60,119 nucleotides of DNA from an uncultured bacterium (GCA_937139415.1 CAKZPS010000009.1:1-60119); one strand, 5' to 3'; shown: positions 50,902 through 59,163, counted from the stretch's first letter. Numbers and translations are program-made. Notes: generated from the sequence alone by a model not told the origin.

Positions 50902-50934
50902 CCTCTTGGGAAGACGACGTGTCTTCCCAAGAGG
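50902..50934 (+). terminator. Hairpin after the TIM-barrel gene
   Basis: CCTCTTGGGAAGAC (50902-50915) pairs perfectly with GTCTTCCCAAGAGG (50921-50934). No U-tract follows. Confidence 0.6.
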
Positions 50935-50958
50935 TAAAATAAGAGGTTTGATAGTCCT

Positions 50959-52197
50959 ATGGCAGGTTTGACCTATACCAAAAAAGTTTTCCCGTCTGGC
51001 TTTCGGGTGATCCATCGCAAAATATCTTCTCCTCTTGTCGCTCTTAACTTTTGGGTTCGGGTGGGGGTACGAGATGAAAAACCGGAGGATAACGGTTTAG
51101 CCCATTTTTTCGAACACATGGTATTCAAAGGAACTACCCATTTTCCGGGTACTCTCCTCACCCGCAAAGTACAGGCGATGGGGGGCGAACTCAATGCGGA
51201 GACTTCCCTCGATACTACCGATTTTTATTTAGTTGTTCCCAAAGAATATTGGAGAGAGGCACTTGAATTAGAAGCGGAGCTCCTCTTTCACCCTCTTTTG
51301 GATCCCAAAGATATCGAACGGGAGAAAATGGTGGTTATCCAAGAAATCCATTTGGACGAAGATGATCCCGAAGAACGGTTGAATCACCTCATCCATCAGA
51401 AAGTTTTTCTCGGAACACCTTACGGCATGCCGGTTTTGGGGAGAGAAGAAACGGTAAGGAATCTCGCCTTAGAAGATTTACTCGAGCACCAAAGGCGCTT
51501 TTATCACCTTGCCAACATGACCTGTGTGGTGAGCGGTGACCTGGAAGAGGCTGAGCTCTTCTCTTTTTTAGAAAAGGTGATCGATGGGTTTCCCACTCTC
51601 GAGCAGTGCGATTTGTGTTTCTTCCCTTCTTTCCCTTTCCCTATACGGCAAATTGTCGAGTGTCGCATGGATGTGTCTCGAAGCTACGGAGCAATTAGTT
51701 TTCTCTGTGGAGGGATCAAGAGCGAGGATTTCAACGTATTGCGCTTGCTTTCGGTCATTTTAGGGGATGGCATGGTGTCGCGGTTGAACATCGCCCTTCG
51801 TGAGGATCAAGGTTTGGTGGACACCGTTCATACTGCCTACTCCTACTACGAGAGAGCTGGTATTTTTTCCGTGTTTTACACTTTCTCCTCTGGTTCACGG
51901 GAAGCGGTTGAAGAAGCAGTACAAAAGGAGTTTGACCGGCTTTTTGAGCAGCCTCCTACCCAAGAGGAATTGGAGCGTGCTCGCAATCTCTTGCGCAGTA
52001 GCTTTTTCAGTGTTATCGAAACCACCCTAGGAAGTGCCGAACTTCTGGGGCGATTTGACATGATTGATAATGTGGATCACGCCCTGCAGATTCTCTTGTA
52101 TTTGGAACACTTGGATGTTGTCCATATCCTCGAAGTCGCCAAAAAGTGCTTTGACATGGAGCGAGCAACTTCTATTTTGATCGGTCCAGGAGACTAA
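50959..52197 (+). CDS. M16 zinc peptidase, catalytic subunit
   Basis: A 412-residue M16B peptidase. The inverted zinc motif HFFEH (about residue 49) and the downstream Glu in VVIQEIHLDEDD (about 133) form the active site. A second M16-like half (about 220-400) completes the clam-shell. No signal peptide is seen, so it is probably cytoplasmic. The partner gene begins 2 bases later. Confidence 0.9.
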   Translation: MAGLTYTKKVFPSGFRVIHRKISSPLVALNFWVRVGVRDEKPEDNGLAHFFEHMVFKGTTHFPGTLLTRKVQAMGGELNAETSLDTTDFYLVVPKEYWREALELEAELLFHPLLDPKDIEREKMVVIQEIHLDEDDPEERLNHLIHQKVFLGTPYGMPVLGREETVRNLALEDLLEHQRRFYHLANMTCVVSGDLEEAELFSFLEKVIDGFPTLEQCDLCFFPSFPFPIRQIVECRMDVSRSYGAISFLCGGIKSEDFNVLRLLSVILGDGMVSRLNIALREDQGLVDTVHTAYSYYERAGIFSVFYTFSSGSREAVEEAVQKEFDRLFEQPPTQEELERARNLLRSSFFSVIETTLGSAELLGRFDMIDNVDHALQILLYLEHLDVVHILEVAKKCFDMERATSILIGPGD

Positions 52198-52199
52198 CG

Positions 52200-53444
52200 A
52201 TGATGCAAGAGATCAAAGATCGCATAGAAAAAGTAGTCTTGAAAAATGGGTTGGTTCTCCTTCTCCTCCCCATTCCAGAGAGTGCTCTCTTTGCGGTGAA
52301 TTTGTGTCTGCATCTTGGTAATCTCTTCGAAAACGACAAAGAACGGGGCATCTCTGCCTTGATGCAAGAGGCCATTCTCAAAGGTACGACCAAGAGAAAT
52401 ACCATCGAATTTAACCAGGCGGTGGAGAGGTTAGGGGCTGCCATTCGCAGCTCTTCCAACTATTTCACTGGAAGGATTGCCATGGACGGTCCGGCCAATA
52501 AGAGTGTGGAGATCCTCAAACTCTTTTTCGAGGTCATTAAATCCCCGGCTTTCCGGAAAGAAGAAGTGGATAAAGAAAAGAAGTTTCTCGTAGGACTTTT
52601 ACGCTCCTTAGACGATGATCCTCTGAAAGCGGCTTTTCATCGTTTTCGCAGAGCCTTTTTTGGGAATCATCCTTACGCCTTCCCCACCTTAGGGGAAGAG
52701 AAGAGCTTACAAATTTTAGAGGTGGAAGAGATTTGGCAATGGTATCGGAAAATCTTTGTGCCGAATAACATGGTCGTTTCGGTGGTGGGGAACTTTGATG
52801 GGGCACGGGTGCGAAAGATTTTTGAAGACGAGCTCGGGGGCATGATTCCTCGCGAGAAACTTCGCCCCACCCGCAGTAGCTTTTTCCCCGCTTCGCTCAA
52901 AATCGTGGATCGTCGGGAAGTCCGAGATGCATGGGTAGTGATCGGTTTTCGAGCTCCGGGAATACTGGAAAAAGAGGAACGCATCGCTTTTGAAATCATG
53001 AATAACGCCTTAGGAGGAGGGATGTACTCTCGGCTCTTCCTCAAGATTCGTGAGGAGCGAGGTCTGAGCTATCAAGTGGGTTCTTCGTATCTGCCCCTCC
53101 TTGGTCCCTCTTTCATCTGCGCGTTCTGTGGTTTCCCCTTTGCCTATTTCGATGCCGTGGTGAGCCTTTTGAAGGATGAGTTTCGTAGCTTGGTGAATAT
53201 CGATGCCGAGGAGTTTGAGGAAGCGAAAAACTACACTCGAGGAATTTTCCTCCATTATTTTGAAACCGTCTCCTCGCTGGCTTCTCTCCTCTCTTTCTGC
53301 GAAGCGATAGGGTTGGGTTGGGATTTCCCCTGGCAATACGAAGCGACTCTACGTCGCTTTACTGTGGAGGAAGCAAGAACCATTTATCGCCGTTTCGTGG
53401 ACCAAAAAGAGTCGATGGGAGCAGTAGTTCCGGTCGTAGTGTAG
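52200..53444 (+). CDS. M16 peptidase homologue, inactive partner subunit
   Basis: A 414-residue M16-fold protein in which the HXXEH zinc motif is replaced by the SALMQEAILKGT context, so zinc cannot bind. The C-terminal half keeps the substrate-binding R and Y in REERGLSYQ (about residue 282-291). Paired active and inactive M16B subunits form heterodimers in other bacteria and in mitochondrial processing peptidase. ATG 52200 or 52203, after AGGAG. Confidence 0.88.
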   Translation: MMQEIKDRIEKVVLKNGLVLLLLPIPESALFAVNLCLHLGNLFENDKERGISALMQEAILKGTTKRNTIEFNQAVERLGAAIRSSSNYFTGRIAMDGPANKSVEILKLFFEVIKSPAFRKEEVDKEKKFLVGLLRSLDDDPLKAAFHRFRRAFFGNHPYAFPTLGEEKSLQILEVEEIWQWYRKIFVPNNMVVSVVGNFDGARVRKIFEDELGGMIPREKLRPTRSSFFPASLKIVDRREVRDAWVVIGFRAPGILEKEERIAFEIMNNALGGGMYSRLFLKIREERGLSYQVGSSYLPLLGPSFICAFCGFPFAYFDAVVSLLKDEFRSLVNIDAEEFEEAKNYTRGIFLHYFETVSSLASLLSFCEAIGLGWDFPWQYEATLRRFTVEEARTIYRRFVDQKESMGAVVPVVV

Positions 53445-53481
53445 AGACCACAAATTTTTTCTTCCCCCCTTTCGAGAATAC

Positions 53482-53509
53482 TTGACAGAAACCGGCAATC
53501 TTATATAAT
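53482..53509 (+). promoter_or_regulatory. Strong promoter in the gap after the M16 genes
   Basis: TTGACA (53482-53487), 16 bases, TATAAT (53504-53509). No start codon with a ribosome site follows; a strong terminator lies 75 bases on, defining a candidate small RNA. Confidence 0.7.
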
Positions 53510-53515
53510 TTCTTT

Positions 53516-53628
53516 CTGGAAATGGACATGTGAATAAAGGTACCCCACTAGCACCTCCTATAATAGAAGTCTTTCCCCTCCTTGCACCTAAGGGAGACCG
53601 GAGAAATCTGGTCTCCCTTAGGTGTTTT
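53516..53628 (+). ncRNA. Candidate small RNA
   Basis: A predicted transcript of about 113 bases runs from the consensus promoter (start near 53516) to a 15-bp perfect hairpin (53585-53599 with 53610-53624) followed by TTTT. No plausible short ORF is present. No known RNA family recognised. It could also be just a leader with terminator before the tRNA gene, or a late terminator of the M16 genes. Confidence 0.4.
53585..53628 (+). terminator. Strong intrinsic terminator
   Basis: CACCTAAGGGAGACC (53585-53599) pairs perfectly with its complement at 53610-53624, followed by TTTT. Confidence 0.85.
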
Positions 53629-53641
53629 GAGGACAAAACTC

Positions 53642-53670
53642 TTGTCGGTCTTTGGGCTTCTTGTTATAAT
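53642..53670 (+). promoter_or_regulatory. Promoter of tRNA-Pro
   Basis: TTGTCG (53642-53647), 17 bases, TATAAT (53665-53670), ten bases before the tRNA. Confidence 0.7.
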
Positions 53671-53679
53671 GACCACCGT

Positions 53680-53757
53680 CGGGGCGTAGCGCAGCCTGGT
53701 AAGCGCACCTGCCTTGGGAGCAGGGGGTCGGCCGTTCAAGTCGGCTCGCCCCGACCA
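53680..53757 (+). tRNA. tRNA-Pro (anticodon TGG), CCA encoded
   Basis: Acceptor CGGGGCG pairs with CGCCCCG, D-stem GCGC/GCGC, anticodon stem CCTGC/GCAGG around loop CTTGGGA giving anticodon TGG, T-arm with TTCAAGT, discriminator A and genomic CCA. An integrase scrap lies 48 bases downstream on the other strand. Confidence 0.95.
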
Positions 53758-53805
53758 GGTTTTTCAAGGGTTTGAGCGATTGACCCCTCCTCAAAATTCT
53801 TCCTA

Positions 53806-53928
53806 CTACTGCAGTTTTTGGGAATCCTTGGTAACGATGCTCCCCAAGACCTCTCCAATTTTCTTCACTGCCTGCTCTTTGAGTCTGGGCATGACTTTGG
53901 AGTAGGTGTCAAGGGTAGCCGCGATTCC
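53806..53928 (-). pseudogene. C-terminal remnant of a tyrosine recombinase/integrase
   Basis: On the minus strand a frame ending at TAG 53808-53806 reads IAATLDTYSKVMPRLKEQ and about 20 further residues. The TLDTYS block is the hallmark around the catalytic tyrosine of phage-type integrases. The upstream core (R-H-R-H region) is not recognisable, so only the tail survives. Its position beside tRNA-Pro fits an old tRNA-targeted integration. Confidence 0.65.
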
Positions 53929-53941
53929 CCACGACGTCGGT

Positions 53942-53985
53942 GTCCATCGCGAGATTCAGTATTCCGTACCGTGACCGTCTCATTC
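53942..53985. repeat. REP-like palindromic element, copy 1
   Basis: Ends resemble the widespread GTCATTGCGAGG...CCGTGGCAATCTCA element: TCCATCGCGAG at left and CCGTGACCGTCTCA at right. It is the first of three such units in 215 bases. Confidence 0.45.
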
Positions 53986-54061
53986 GAATTTTTGAAGGAG
54001 GAGAAGCTACGCTCTTACTTCGCCAAGTAATAAGATGAGGCTCGCAAAGGCGAAAAAGGGA

Positions 54062-54106
54062 GTCACTGCGAGGGGATTCGGTTTTCCTAATCCCCATGGC
54101 ACTCTG
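54062..54106. repeat. REP-like palindromic element, copy 2
   Basis: GTCACTGCGAGG at left, CCATGGCACTCTGA at right, with an inner GGGGATT/AATCCCC stem. Confidence 0.5.
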
Positions 54107-54111
54107 AAGAA

Positions 54112-54155
54112 GTCACCGCGAGGCGCATGTTTTCGCGCCGTGGCGGTCTCATGAA
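54112..54155. repeat. REP-like palindromic element, copy 3
   Basis: GTCACCGCGAGGCGC at left and GCGCCGTGGCGGTCTCATGA at right fold into a hairpin (GGCGC/GCGCC and ACCGC/GCGGT). Best match of the three to the common REP form. Confidence 0.55.
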
Positions 54156-54501
54156 TTCACTTCACTCCCCTCGGGAGGGTTTGCGGAGTAGAGAAAAAGC
54201 TTGCAGTGTAACAGCAACTCAAGAGAATTCTTCAATTTATCTCACTCGTTCTGATCTTCAAAGTGTTGTCAAATCCCCGTTGCTTCTTCTTTGAATCCGG
54301 CCGTGGCTTTGGAAGGACTACTTTCCTCTTTTCTCAGAGAACTCAAAAAGTGTAGTGTAATATAAGATTTGAAGAGAGGGGAGAGGACCTGGAGGGGAGA
54401 CTCTCGAAACATCCCACAGCCATAAACTGCAAACATTTTGGTAGTTTAGCCCCGGGTAGAGGCATTTCCCTGGTAAGGTATGGTTTTGAAGGTGTTCTGG
54501 T
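54156..54501. other. Gene-free spacer
   Basis: About 350 bases between the REP-like units and the decayed secreted-protein gene. I see no convincing gene, promoter or structural RNA; an open minus-strand frame at 54318-54944 crosses it but is antisense to the pseudogene. Confidence 0.5.
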
Positions 54502-55374
54502 GTGCGTTGGAAATGGGGATTGGTCACTTCATTCCTCTTTATAACCTTCGTGTTCTCGTCTTTCGCGAGAGCCGTGGCGAATATTGGGAAAGGAGGAGAC
54601 ATGCCTTCGATCTTGAGGTGAGGGCAAACGATCCTGAGCTTCCCGTGGAGCTCTCTTACCTCGTTCTCAACTCGGAGGGTACACCCGCTCACCCTACCAT
54701 GGGGGTGATATTCTATCCTGAGGGAGAGCATGAGACCGGTTAGGTCGGTGGACACCACTACACCGTACCGAAGAGAGGTGGTTGGTCTAAGCCGGAATTC
54801 AGGCCTAATCCGCAGTACTTTCCCCTTCCCCACTACCGTACTTGTATCCTGATGCTTGCCCGTTACAAGAAGGTGCATGTCATCTTCCTTCGAGAAAACG
54901 ATGGCCAACTCACCTACAAGGTCTGAGGGGGTGGACCTTTCCATGGACTCGATATACCGGGATTAGGGAGAGTAACCTGAAGAGGCAACCTTGGGGAATC
55001 CTCTCCTACGGTGATCCAATAGAAGTGGGGTTCTGTTTTCGAGGGCAGTATTTCCATGAGGAGGTAACCGGTTGGGCGCGACGGAGTTCAGAGAAAATCC
55101 CAAGTGCTATAACATTCCTCACTATGGAATGTTTATGCTTTCAATCGCCCGTTACGGTAAGCTCGGGTTGATCCCTCACAAGAGTAACGCCCCGCGTTTT
55201 GCTTCTCTATGTGACTCCTGTGATCCAGGGTATCACAGGCTTTTCCTGATCACCTTTGACAAACTGTACGATGGTCCGATCCTTCCTGCAGGTCAGCACA
55301 CCTATTTTTACTATGTGGTGAAAGACGAACCACAGGGCGAATGGCGGGCCTTCGAGGGCGGTACCGGCCCTTGA
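54502..55374 (+). pseudogene. Decayed gene for a modular secreted protein
   Basis: A GTG at 54502, 7 bases after GAAGGTG, opens a signal peptide (LVTSFLFITFVFSSFARA) that breaks after about 36 codons. The protein continues in a second frame (ANDPELPVELSYLVLN), reads through TAG 54741 and TGA near 54927, then shifts into the frame ending ...RAFEGGTG at TGA 55374. Two modules are related: KPEFRPNPQYFPLPHY...MLARY and ATEFRENPKCYNIPHY...SIARY. At least two frameshifts and two stops show it is dead. Family unknown; a beta-rich surface or envelope protein is likely. Confidence 0.6.
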
Positions 55375-55740
55375 GGGTTTTTTAAGGGATTTCCATCGTT
55401 CTTTTCTCGTTTCCATCCCACTATGGTGCGATTTTAACCAAGGATAAAATAGCGTAATGGTACAGGTTTATCAATACCCATGTGCAGCGAACCTCCGGTC
55501 GTGCAAAAATCTCGGGGGGGTTCGCTCCAGAAATTTTTCGTGGGGTTTCGTATCCCTTTTATAGGACAACTCCTCTCTCTCGTTATGTTCAAGTACAAAA
55601 GGAATGAAGTAATCTCAATGTCAAGAGACTGATTGCTTCAGGGGGGGACTTCTTTTCCCTTTTCCGGGAGCGTTCCTCAAGGAGTGAACGGAGGGAGAGA
55701 AAAGATTTCCCGGAAGGGCTTGTCTCCCGATGGGGGAGAG
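55375..55740. other. Gene-free spacer with an inverted repeat
   Basis: Between the pseudogene and the esterase. AGCGAACC (55486-55493) is complementary to GGTTCGCT (55519-55526), with extra C/G pairing inside, giving a possible hairpin. No gene is supported here; an upstream extension of the esterase frame to 55633 lacks a ribosome site. Confidence 0.4.
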
Positions 55741-56865
55741 ATGTACTCTTTCTTGTGGGTAGTTCATGAGTTTCGAGAGGGGAAAAGTTCGTTTTTCTCC
55801 GGTCTCAAACGGAGAATCGGGGAGAGGGGGAAAAGAGTGGTTGTTCGGAGTAGCATTGCGGTAATCATTTTCTTCATCATCTTTAGCTATATTTCTCTTG
55901 AGAACTTTCAAGAGACACTGCTTCGGGACCTTGAAGAGCGATTTGCCTTCTCGCTCGAAGAGAGCGAGAAGATGGAAGAGGACTTGTGTCACCTCTTAGG
56001 ACTTCCTGTTCCTCGGAAAAAAGGGAAAGATGTTCGCATGCCTCCTCAAGCCCTCGCACAGTATGCCCAGGGAGTGGTTTATAGGAACATTGCATATGGA
56101 AAGGAGAAGAAGCAACGTCTCGATGTGGTGATTCCGCTCTCTATTCGGGAGAGAGAAAGGCTTCCGGTTTTTGTCTTTGTTCATGGAGGGACGTGGATAG
56201 GAGGGAGTAAGGATGATTTATTTTATGCCCAAATCGCCCGCGAGATTATCCAAAATCGCCATGTCTTCGTCAATCTCGATTATCGGCTCTATCCTCAGGC
56301 TTCGATCCAAGAAATGACCGATGATGTTGTACGTGCCTTGCATTGGGTCTCGCAACATATTGAGGAATACGGGGGGAATCCCCAAGAGGTCGTGCTTGGA
56401 GGACATTCGGCGGGGGCACATCTTGTCGCCCTTTTAACGGTAAACAATCGTTCTCTACCTATTTCTCTCTCTTCTTCTATTCGAAAAGTGGTTCTCTTGA
56501 GTGGACCCTACGATTTACTCGCCTATGAGGGAACTTTGGATGTCAAAGGAGAGAAACTCTTAGAACTCTTTTTTACCAACATGTTCCGTGGGCGGAAAAA
56601 TCTCACCCGTTTTTCCCCTCTCTATCAGGTAGAGACCGTTTCTCGTTCTTTTTTTCTCATGGTAGGGGAAAACGATGAGCTCACTCCCCCCGCGCAAACT
56701 GAGCGTCTCTATCGTATACTCCGGGAGAAGGGCAATGACGCAGAATGTCATGTCCTCCCCAAAAGAGGCCATGGAGGGGTGCTCTTAGCCATCAACCCCG
56801 ATTTCGATTCTGTTTTTGCTCAGGAATTCTCTCGTTTTTTGAGTATGGGCCTTGACGGTAAGTAA
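55741..56865 (+). CDS. Membrane-anchored alpha/beta hydrolase (carboxylesterase type)
   Basis: A 374-residue protein. A basic segment and one membrane helix (SSIAVIIFFIIFSYI, about residues 38-52) anchor it; the rest is an alpha/beta hydrolase. The oxyanion motif VHGGTW, nucleophile GHSAGAH (about residue 221), acid Asp in GENDELTPP and His in KRGHGG form the triad, as in the HSL/BD-FAE esterase group. ATG 55741 follows GGGGGAGAG. Substrate unknown, probably an ester or acetylated sugar outside the membrane. Confidence 0.82.
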   Translation: MYSFLWVVHEFREGKSSFFSGLKRRIGERGKRVVVRSSIAVIIFFIIFSYISLENFQETLLRDLEERFAFSLEESEKMEEDLCHLLGLPVPRKKGKDVRMPPQALAQYAQGVVYRNIAYGKEKKQRLDVVIPLSIRERERLPVFVFVHGGTWIGGSKDDLFYAQIAREIIQNRHVFVNLDYRLYPQASIQEMTDDVVRALHWVSQHIEEYGGNPQEVVLGGHSAGAHLVALLTVNNRSLPISLSSSIRKVVLLSGPYDLLAYEGTLDVKGEKLLELFFTNMFRGRKNLTRFSPLYQVETVSRSFFLMVGENDELTPPAQTERLYRILREKGNDAECHVLPKRGHGGVLLAINPDFDSVFAQEFSRFLSMGLDGK

Positions 56866-56936
56866 CACGAGAATGATGAAGAGTTACAGAAAACAAAACT
56901 TTCACTTTCGCTTTATTTTTTTCTCCAAATTTCTCG

Positions 56937-56942
56937 TATAAT
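56937..56942 (+). promoter_or_regulatory. -10 element of the HAD phosphatase gene
   Basis: TATAAT at 56937-56942, 31 bases before the start; no clear -35. Confidence 0.4.
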
Positions 56943-56972
56943 AGAAATGATACCTTTTTACGAGGTCTTGTG

Positions 56973-57746
56973 ATGGCGAAGAAAGCGTTTCTCATCGACA
57001 TGGATGGAGTTCTGCTTTACGGTGATCGGGCAATCCCGGGAGCAAAAGAATTCATCGAGCGGTTACGGGAGAATGGGCATAAATTTCTCATTCTCACCAA
57101 CAACTCGCGATATACTCCTCGGGATTTACAACACCGCATGAATCACGCGGGGATTAATATTGGAGCAGAGCATTTCTTTAGTAGCGCGATGGCCACTGCG
57201 CATTTCGTAAGTATACAGAAACCGAAGGGGTCTGCCTTTGTTTTGGGAGGGACCGGCCTCTACCAAGCACTCAACGAAGTCGGATACTCCTTTACCGATT
57301 ACCGCCCTGACTTTGTCATTTTGGGAGAGATGGAATCGTACCCCTATGATAAGATTGTCCGGGCTTGTCAATTGGTTATGTCCGGTGTGCCCTTCATTGC
57401 CACCAATCCCGATCCCTCCGGACCGGGTGAAGGAGGTATCGTTCCTGCCTGTGGGGCGGTGGCGGCGCTTTTGGAAAAGGCTTCCGGATACACACCCTAC
57501 TTTGTGGGAAAACCTAACCCCCTTATCTTGCGGGCTGCTCTCCGTTACATCGGCGAGCATTCTGAAAACGCGGTTATGGTTGGGGATCGCATGGACACTG
57601 ATGTTAAGGTGGGCTTAGAGTCAGGACTGGAAACCATTCTCGTTCTCACCGGAGTTACCAAACTCGAGGATGTCAATCGCTTCCCTTATCGTCCGCATCA
57701 TATTGTGTCCTCAGTTGCAGATATTAAGCTCGACTCAGAAAGTTGA
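56973..57746 (+). CDS. NagD-type HAD-family phosphatase
   Basis: A 257-residue HAD phosphatase of subfamily IIA. Motif I DMDGVLL (residue 9), motif II TNNS (about 42), lysine in GKPNP (about 178) and motif IV GDRMDTD (about 205) are in order. Members hydrolyse small phosphate esters such as p-nitrophenyl phosphate, UMP or glycerol phosphate. ATG 56973 has GAGGTC upstream. It is followed by the tRNA-Arg promoter. Confidence 0.88.
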   Translation: MAKKAFLIDMDGVLLYGDRAIPGAKEFIERLRENGHKFLILTNNSRYTPRDLQHRMNHAGINIGAEHFFSSAMATAHFVSIQKPKGSAFVLGGTGLYQALNEVGYSFTDYRPDFVILGEMESYPYDKIVRACQLVMSGVPFIATNPDPSGPGEGGIVPACGAVAALLEKASGYTPYFVGKPNPLILRAALRYIGEHSENAVMVGDRMDTDVKVGLESGLETILVLTGVTKLEDVNRFPYRPHHIVSSVADIKLDSES

Positions 57747-57771
57747 CACGCTCTAAGGACTAAGATACAAT
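57743..57771 (+). promoter_or_regulatory. Promoter of tRNA-Arg
   Basis: TTGACA (57743-57748), 17 bases, TACAAT (57766-57771), overlapping the end of the HAD gene. Confidence 0.8.
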
Positions 57772-57788
57772 ATATGTACTCTATCGGT

Positions 57789-57865
57789 GCGCCCGTGGCT
57801 CAATTGGATAGAGCAACGGACTACGGATCCGTAGGTTGGGGGTTCAAATCCCTCCGGGCGCGCCA
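57789..57865 (+). tRNA. tRNA-Arg (anticodon ACG), CCA encoded
   Basis: Acceptor GCGCCCG pairs with CGGGCGC; anticodon stem ACGGA/TCCGT holds loop CTACGGA with anticodon ACG; T-arm GGTTCAAATC; discriminator G and CCA. Its 3' half and 19 bases beyond are repeated at 59741-59810. Confidence 0.95.
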
Positions 57866-57884
57866 GGGCTTGTGTGAGGCTTTG
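57827..57884 (+). repeat. Direct repeat, left copy (3' half of tRNA-Arg)
   Basis: 58 bases identical to 59753-59810, covering the 3' tRNA half plus 19 bases past CCA. Counting the anticodon arm (57815-57884 against 59741-59810), 67 of 70 bases match. A direct repeat of a tRNA 3' end is typical of an integrated element's attachment sites. Confidence 0.8.
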
Positions 57885-58466
57885 GAAGTTTTCCTTCTCT
57901 TGGGTTTTCCTGGACTTCCAAATTCACTTTCTTCTTTAAGCCGGATTGGAGAGCCGAAGCTTTCAGATATTCTGCTGCTTCCCTTGACCTTTTTGGCGTC
58001 TTCACTCCTGAGGGAGGCGCCTTCAGCTCATCTGAGTAGCTCTCGTTGCGTTTCTCCTTGCGGAAAGAGATTGAAGCCCGGGAGAGAAGAAAAGAGAACG
58101 CAACGAGAGAAAAAGGGGCCCCCAGTCTTGGGCAAGCTCTGTCGCTTCACTCCGAAAATTTCTCTCAGAAAAGCCTCACCTTCTTCGCCCAAGGCGGTTC
58201 AATCCCTGGGGATCACTCTCCGTTCCTATGGGTACTCGCTGCTTCTCGGAAGGACGATGAAATTCGAAGCCTCAGTGTCCTCGCTCGGCTGAGCGGATGG
58301 TAGGAGAGAAAGTAATAGAATGCACATGATGGGAAATTTTTGTCCTCTGGGTTGGTGGAGGAAAGAGGGGGGAATGGAGTAGGGTCCTCATCTTTTTATT
58401 CCATCTTGGGGTATAACACTCCGAAATGGGCACAGAGCAAAATTTGGGAGAGGAGTGCCGAGCCCC
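57885..58466. other. Spacer between tRNA-Arg and the toxin gene
   Basis: No convincing gene. A perfect 13-bp inverted repeat (CTCTCGTTGCGTT at 58040-58052, complement at 58097-58109) encloses 44 bases with further pairing (TTTCTCC with GGGAGAGAAGAAA), so a long hairpin or a miniature element is possible. Confidence 0.5.
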
Positions 58467-58823
58467 TCAAAATTTCTCCCCTCGATGAGTTTCTAAAATT
58501 TGGTGTACTACTACTAAAAGTTCCTTCAATTCCTTGTGAATAACCTTCCATACTATTTCAAGGTCGACTCCAAAGTACTCGTGAATCAACACATTTCGGA
58601 AGTCTTTTATATCTCTCCAAGGAATATTTCGATAGTGCATTTTTACATCCCTTGGTATTCTCGCTACTGCTTCTCCTATGATTTCAAACTCCCTTATCAC
58701 TGCCATATAGGTTTTTCTGTCACCCTTAAACTGTTCAAAATCCATATCTTTTACGTAATCTAAAATGGCATTCCCCGATTCCCAAATGTCCTCAGGATAC
58801 TGACTTATATCCTTTTCAGGCAT
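58467..58823 (-). CDS. hepT: HEPN-domain toxin (HepT-like, DUF86)
   Basis: A 118-residue helical HEPN protein. The RNase motif RX4HXY appears as RNVLIHEY (about residue 83), including the tyrosine that the MNT partner modifies in known pairs. Earlier helices show EIIGEAVARIP, typical of the family. ATG 58823 (minus) overlaps the antitoxin gene by 8 bases. In characterised modules HepT degrades RNA unless AMPylated by MntA. Confidence 0.85.
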   Translation of the reverse strand: MPEKDISQYPEDIWESGNAILDYVKDMDFEQFKGDRKTYMAVIREFEIIGEAVARIPRDVKMHYRNIPWRDIKDFRNVLIHEYFGVDLEIVWKVIHKELKELLVVVHQILETHRGEKF

Positions 58824-59163
58824 AGCGAATGTTCTCTGCAACCTTTGCTCGGATGAGAGGTTTCATATTTTCCAAAAAACCTAAGTCAACTTTCCTGCGA
58901 AAATTTCGCTCCAAGTACCTTTTCAAGGCAAAAAAGTGGCGAAGGTCTTTAAATTCCTTTTTCATCTCTACAACGATATCGATGTCGCTTCTTCTGGCGA
59001 CCTTGCCTTGGGCAAAGCTTCCGAAAACCCCAATTTTGGTGACACCAAAATGGGTAAAAAGAAATTCCCTGTTTTCCCTCAGAAAACCAATGATGTCATC
59101 TATTGAACTATACTGCGAGCTTATTTGTTGACCTAAAACCCCTCTTAAACGATTTTCCTTCAT
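58816..59163 (-). CDS. mntA: MNT-type nucleotidyltransferase antitoxin
   Basis: A 115-residue minimal nucleotidyltransferase. GSFAQGKVARRSDIDI (about residue 48) gives the GSX10DXD catalytic motif, and a later Asp is in KVDLGFL. ATG 59163 (minus) has GAGAGGGAAAG upstream; longer forms lack one. It precedes and overlaps the HEPN toxin gene, the classical order of MNT-HEPN pairs. Confidence 0.87.
   Translation of the reverse strand: MKENRLRGVLGQQISSQYSSIDDIIGFLRENREFLFTHFGVTKIGVFGSFAQGKVARRSDIDIVVEMKKEFKDLRHFFALKRYLERNFRRKVDLGFLENMKPLIRAKVAENIRYA

Noticed and set aside
54741-54929. Internal TAG and TGA as possible recoding (pyrrolysine or selenocysteine)
   Set aside because: Two different stops plus frameshifts in the same gene, and no structural element after TGA, point to decay. 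Neighbouring genes use TAG and TGA as normal stops.
54318-54944. Minus-strand open frame of 208 codons
   Set aside because: It is antisense to the decayed secreted-protein gene, whose plus-strand frames show a signal peptide and repeated modules. The minus frame has no recognisable motif or good ribosome site.
55633-55740. Upstream extension of the esterase
   Set aside because: No ribosome site and low-complexity Gly/Ser-rich sequence; ATG 55741 is preceded by GGGGGAGAG.
57774-58292. Open frame through tRNA-Arg into the spacer
   Set aside because: It is read through a functional tRNA gene and has no protein-like composition.
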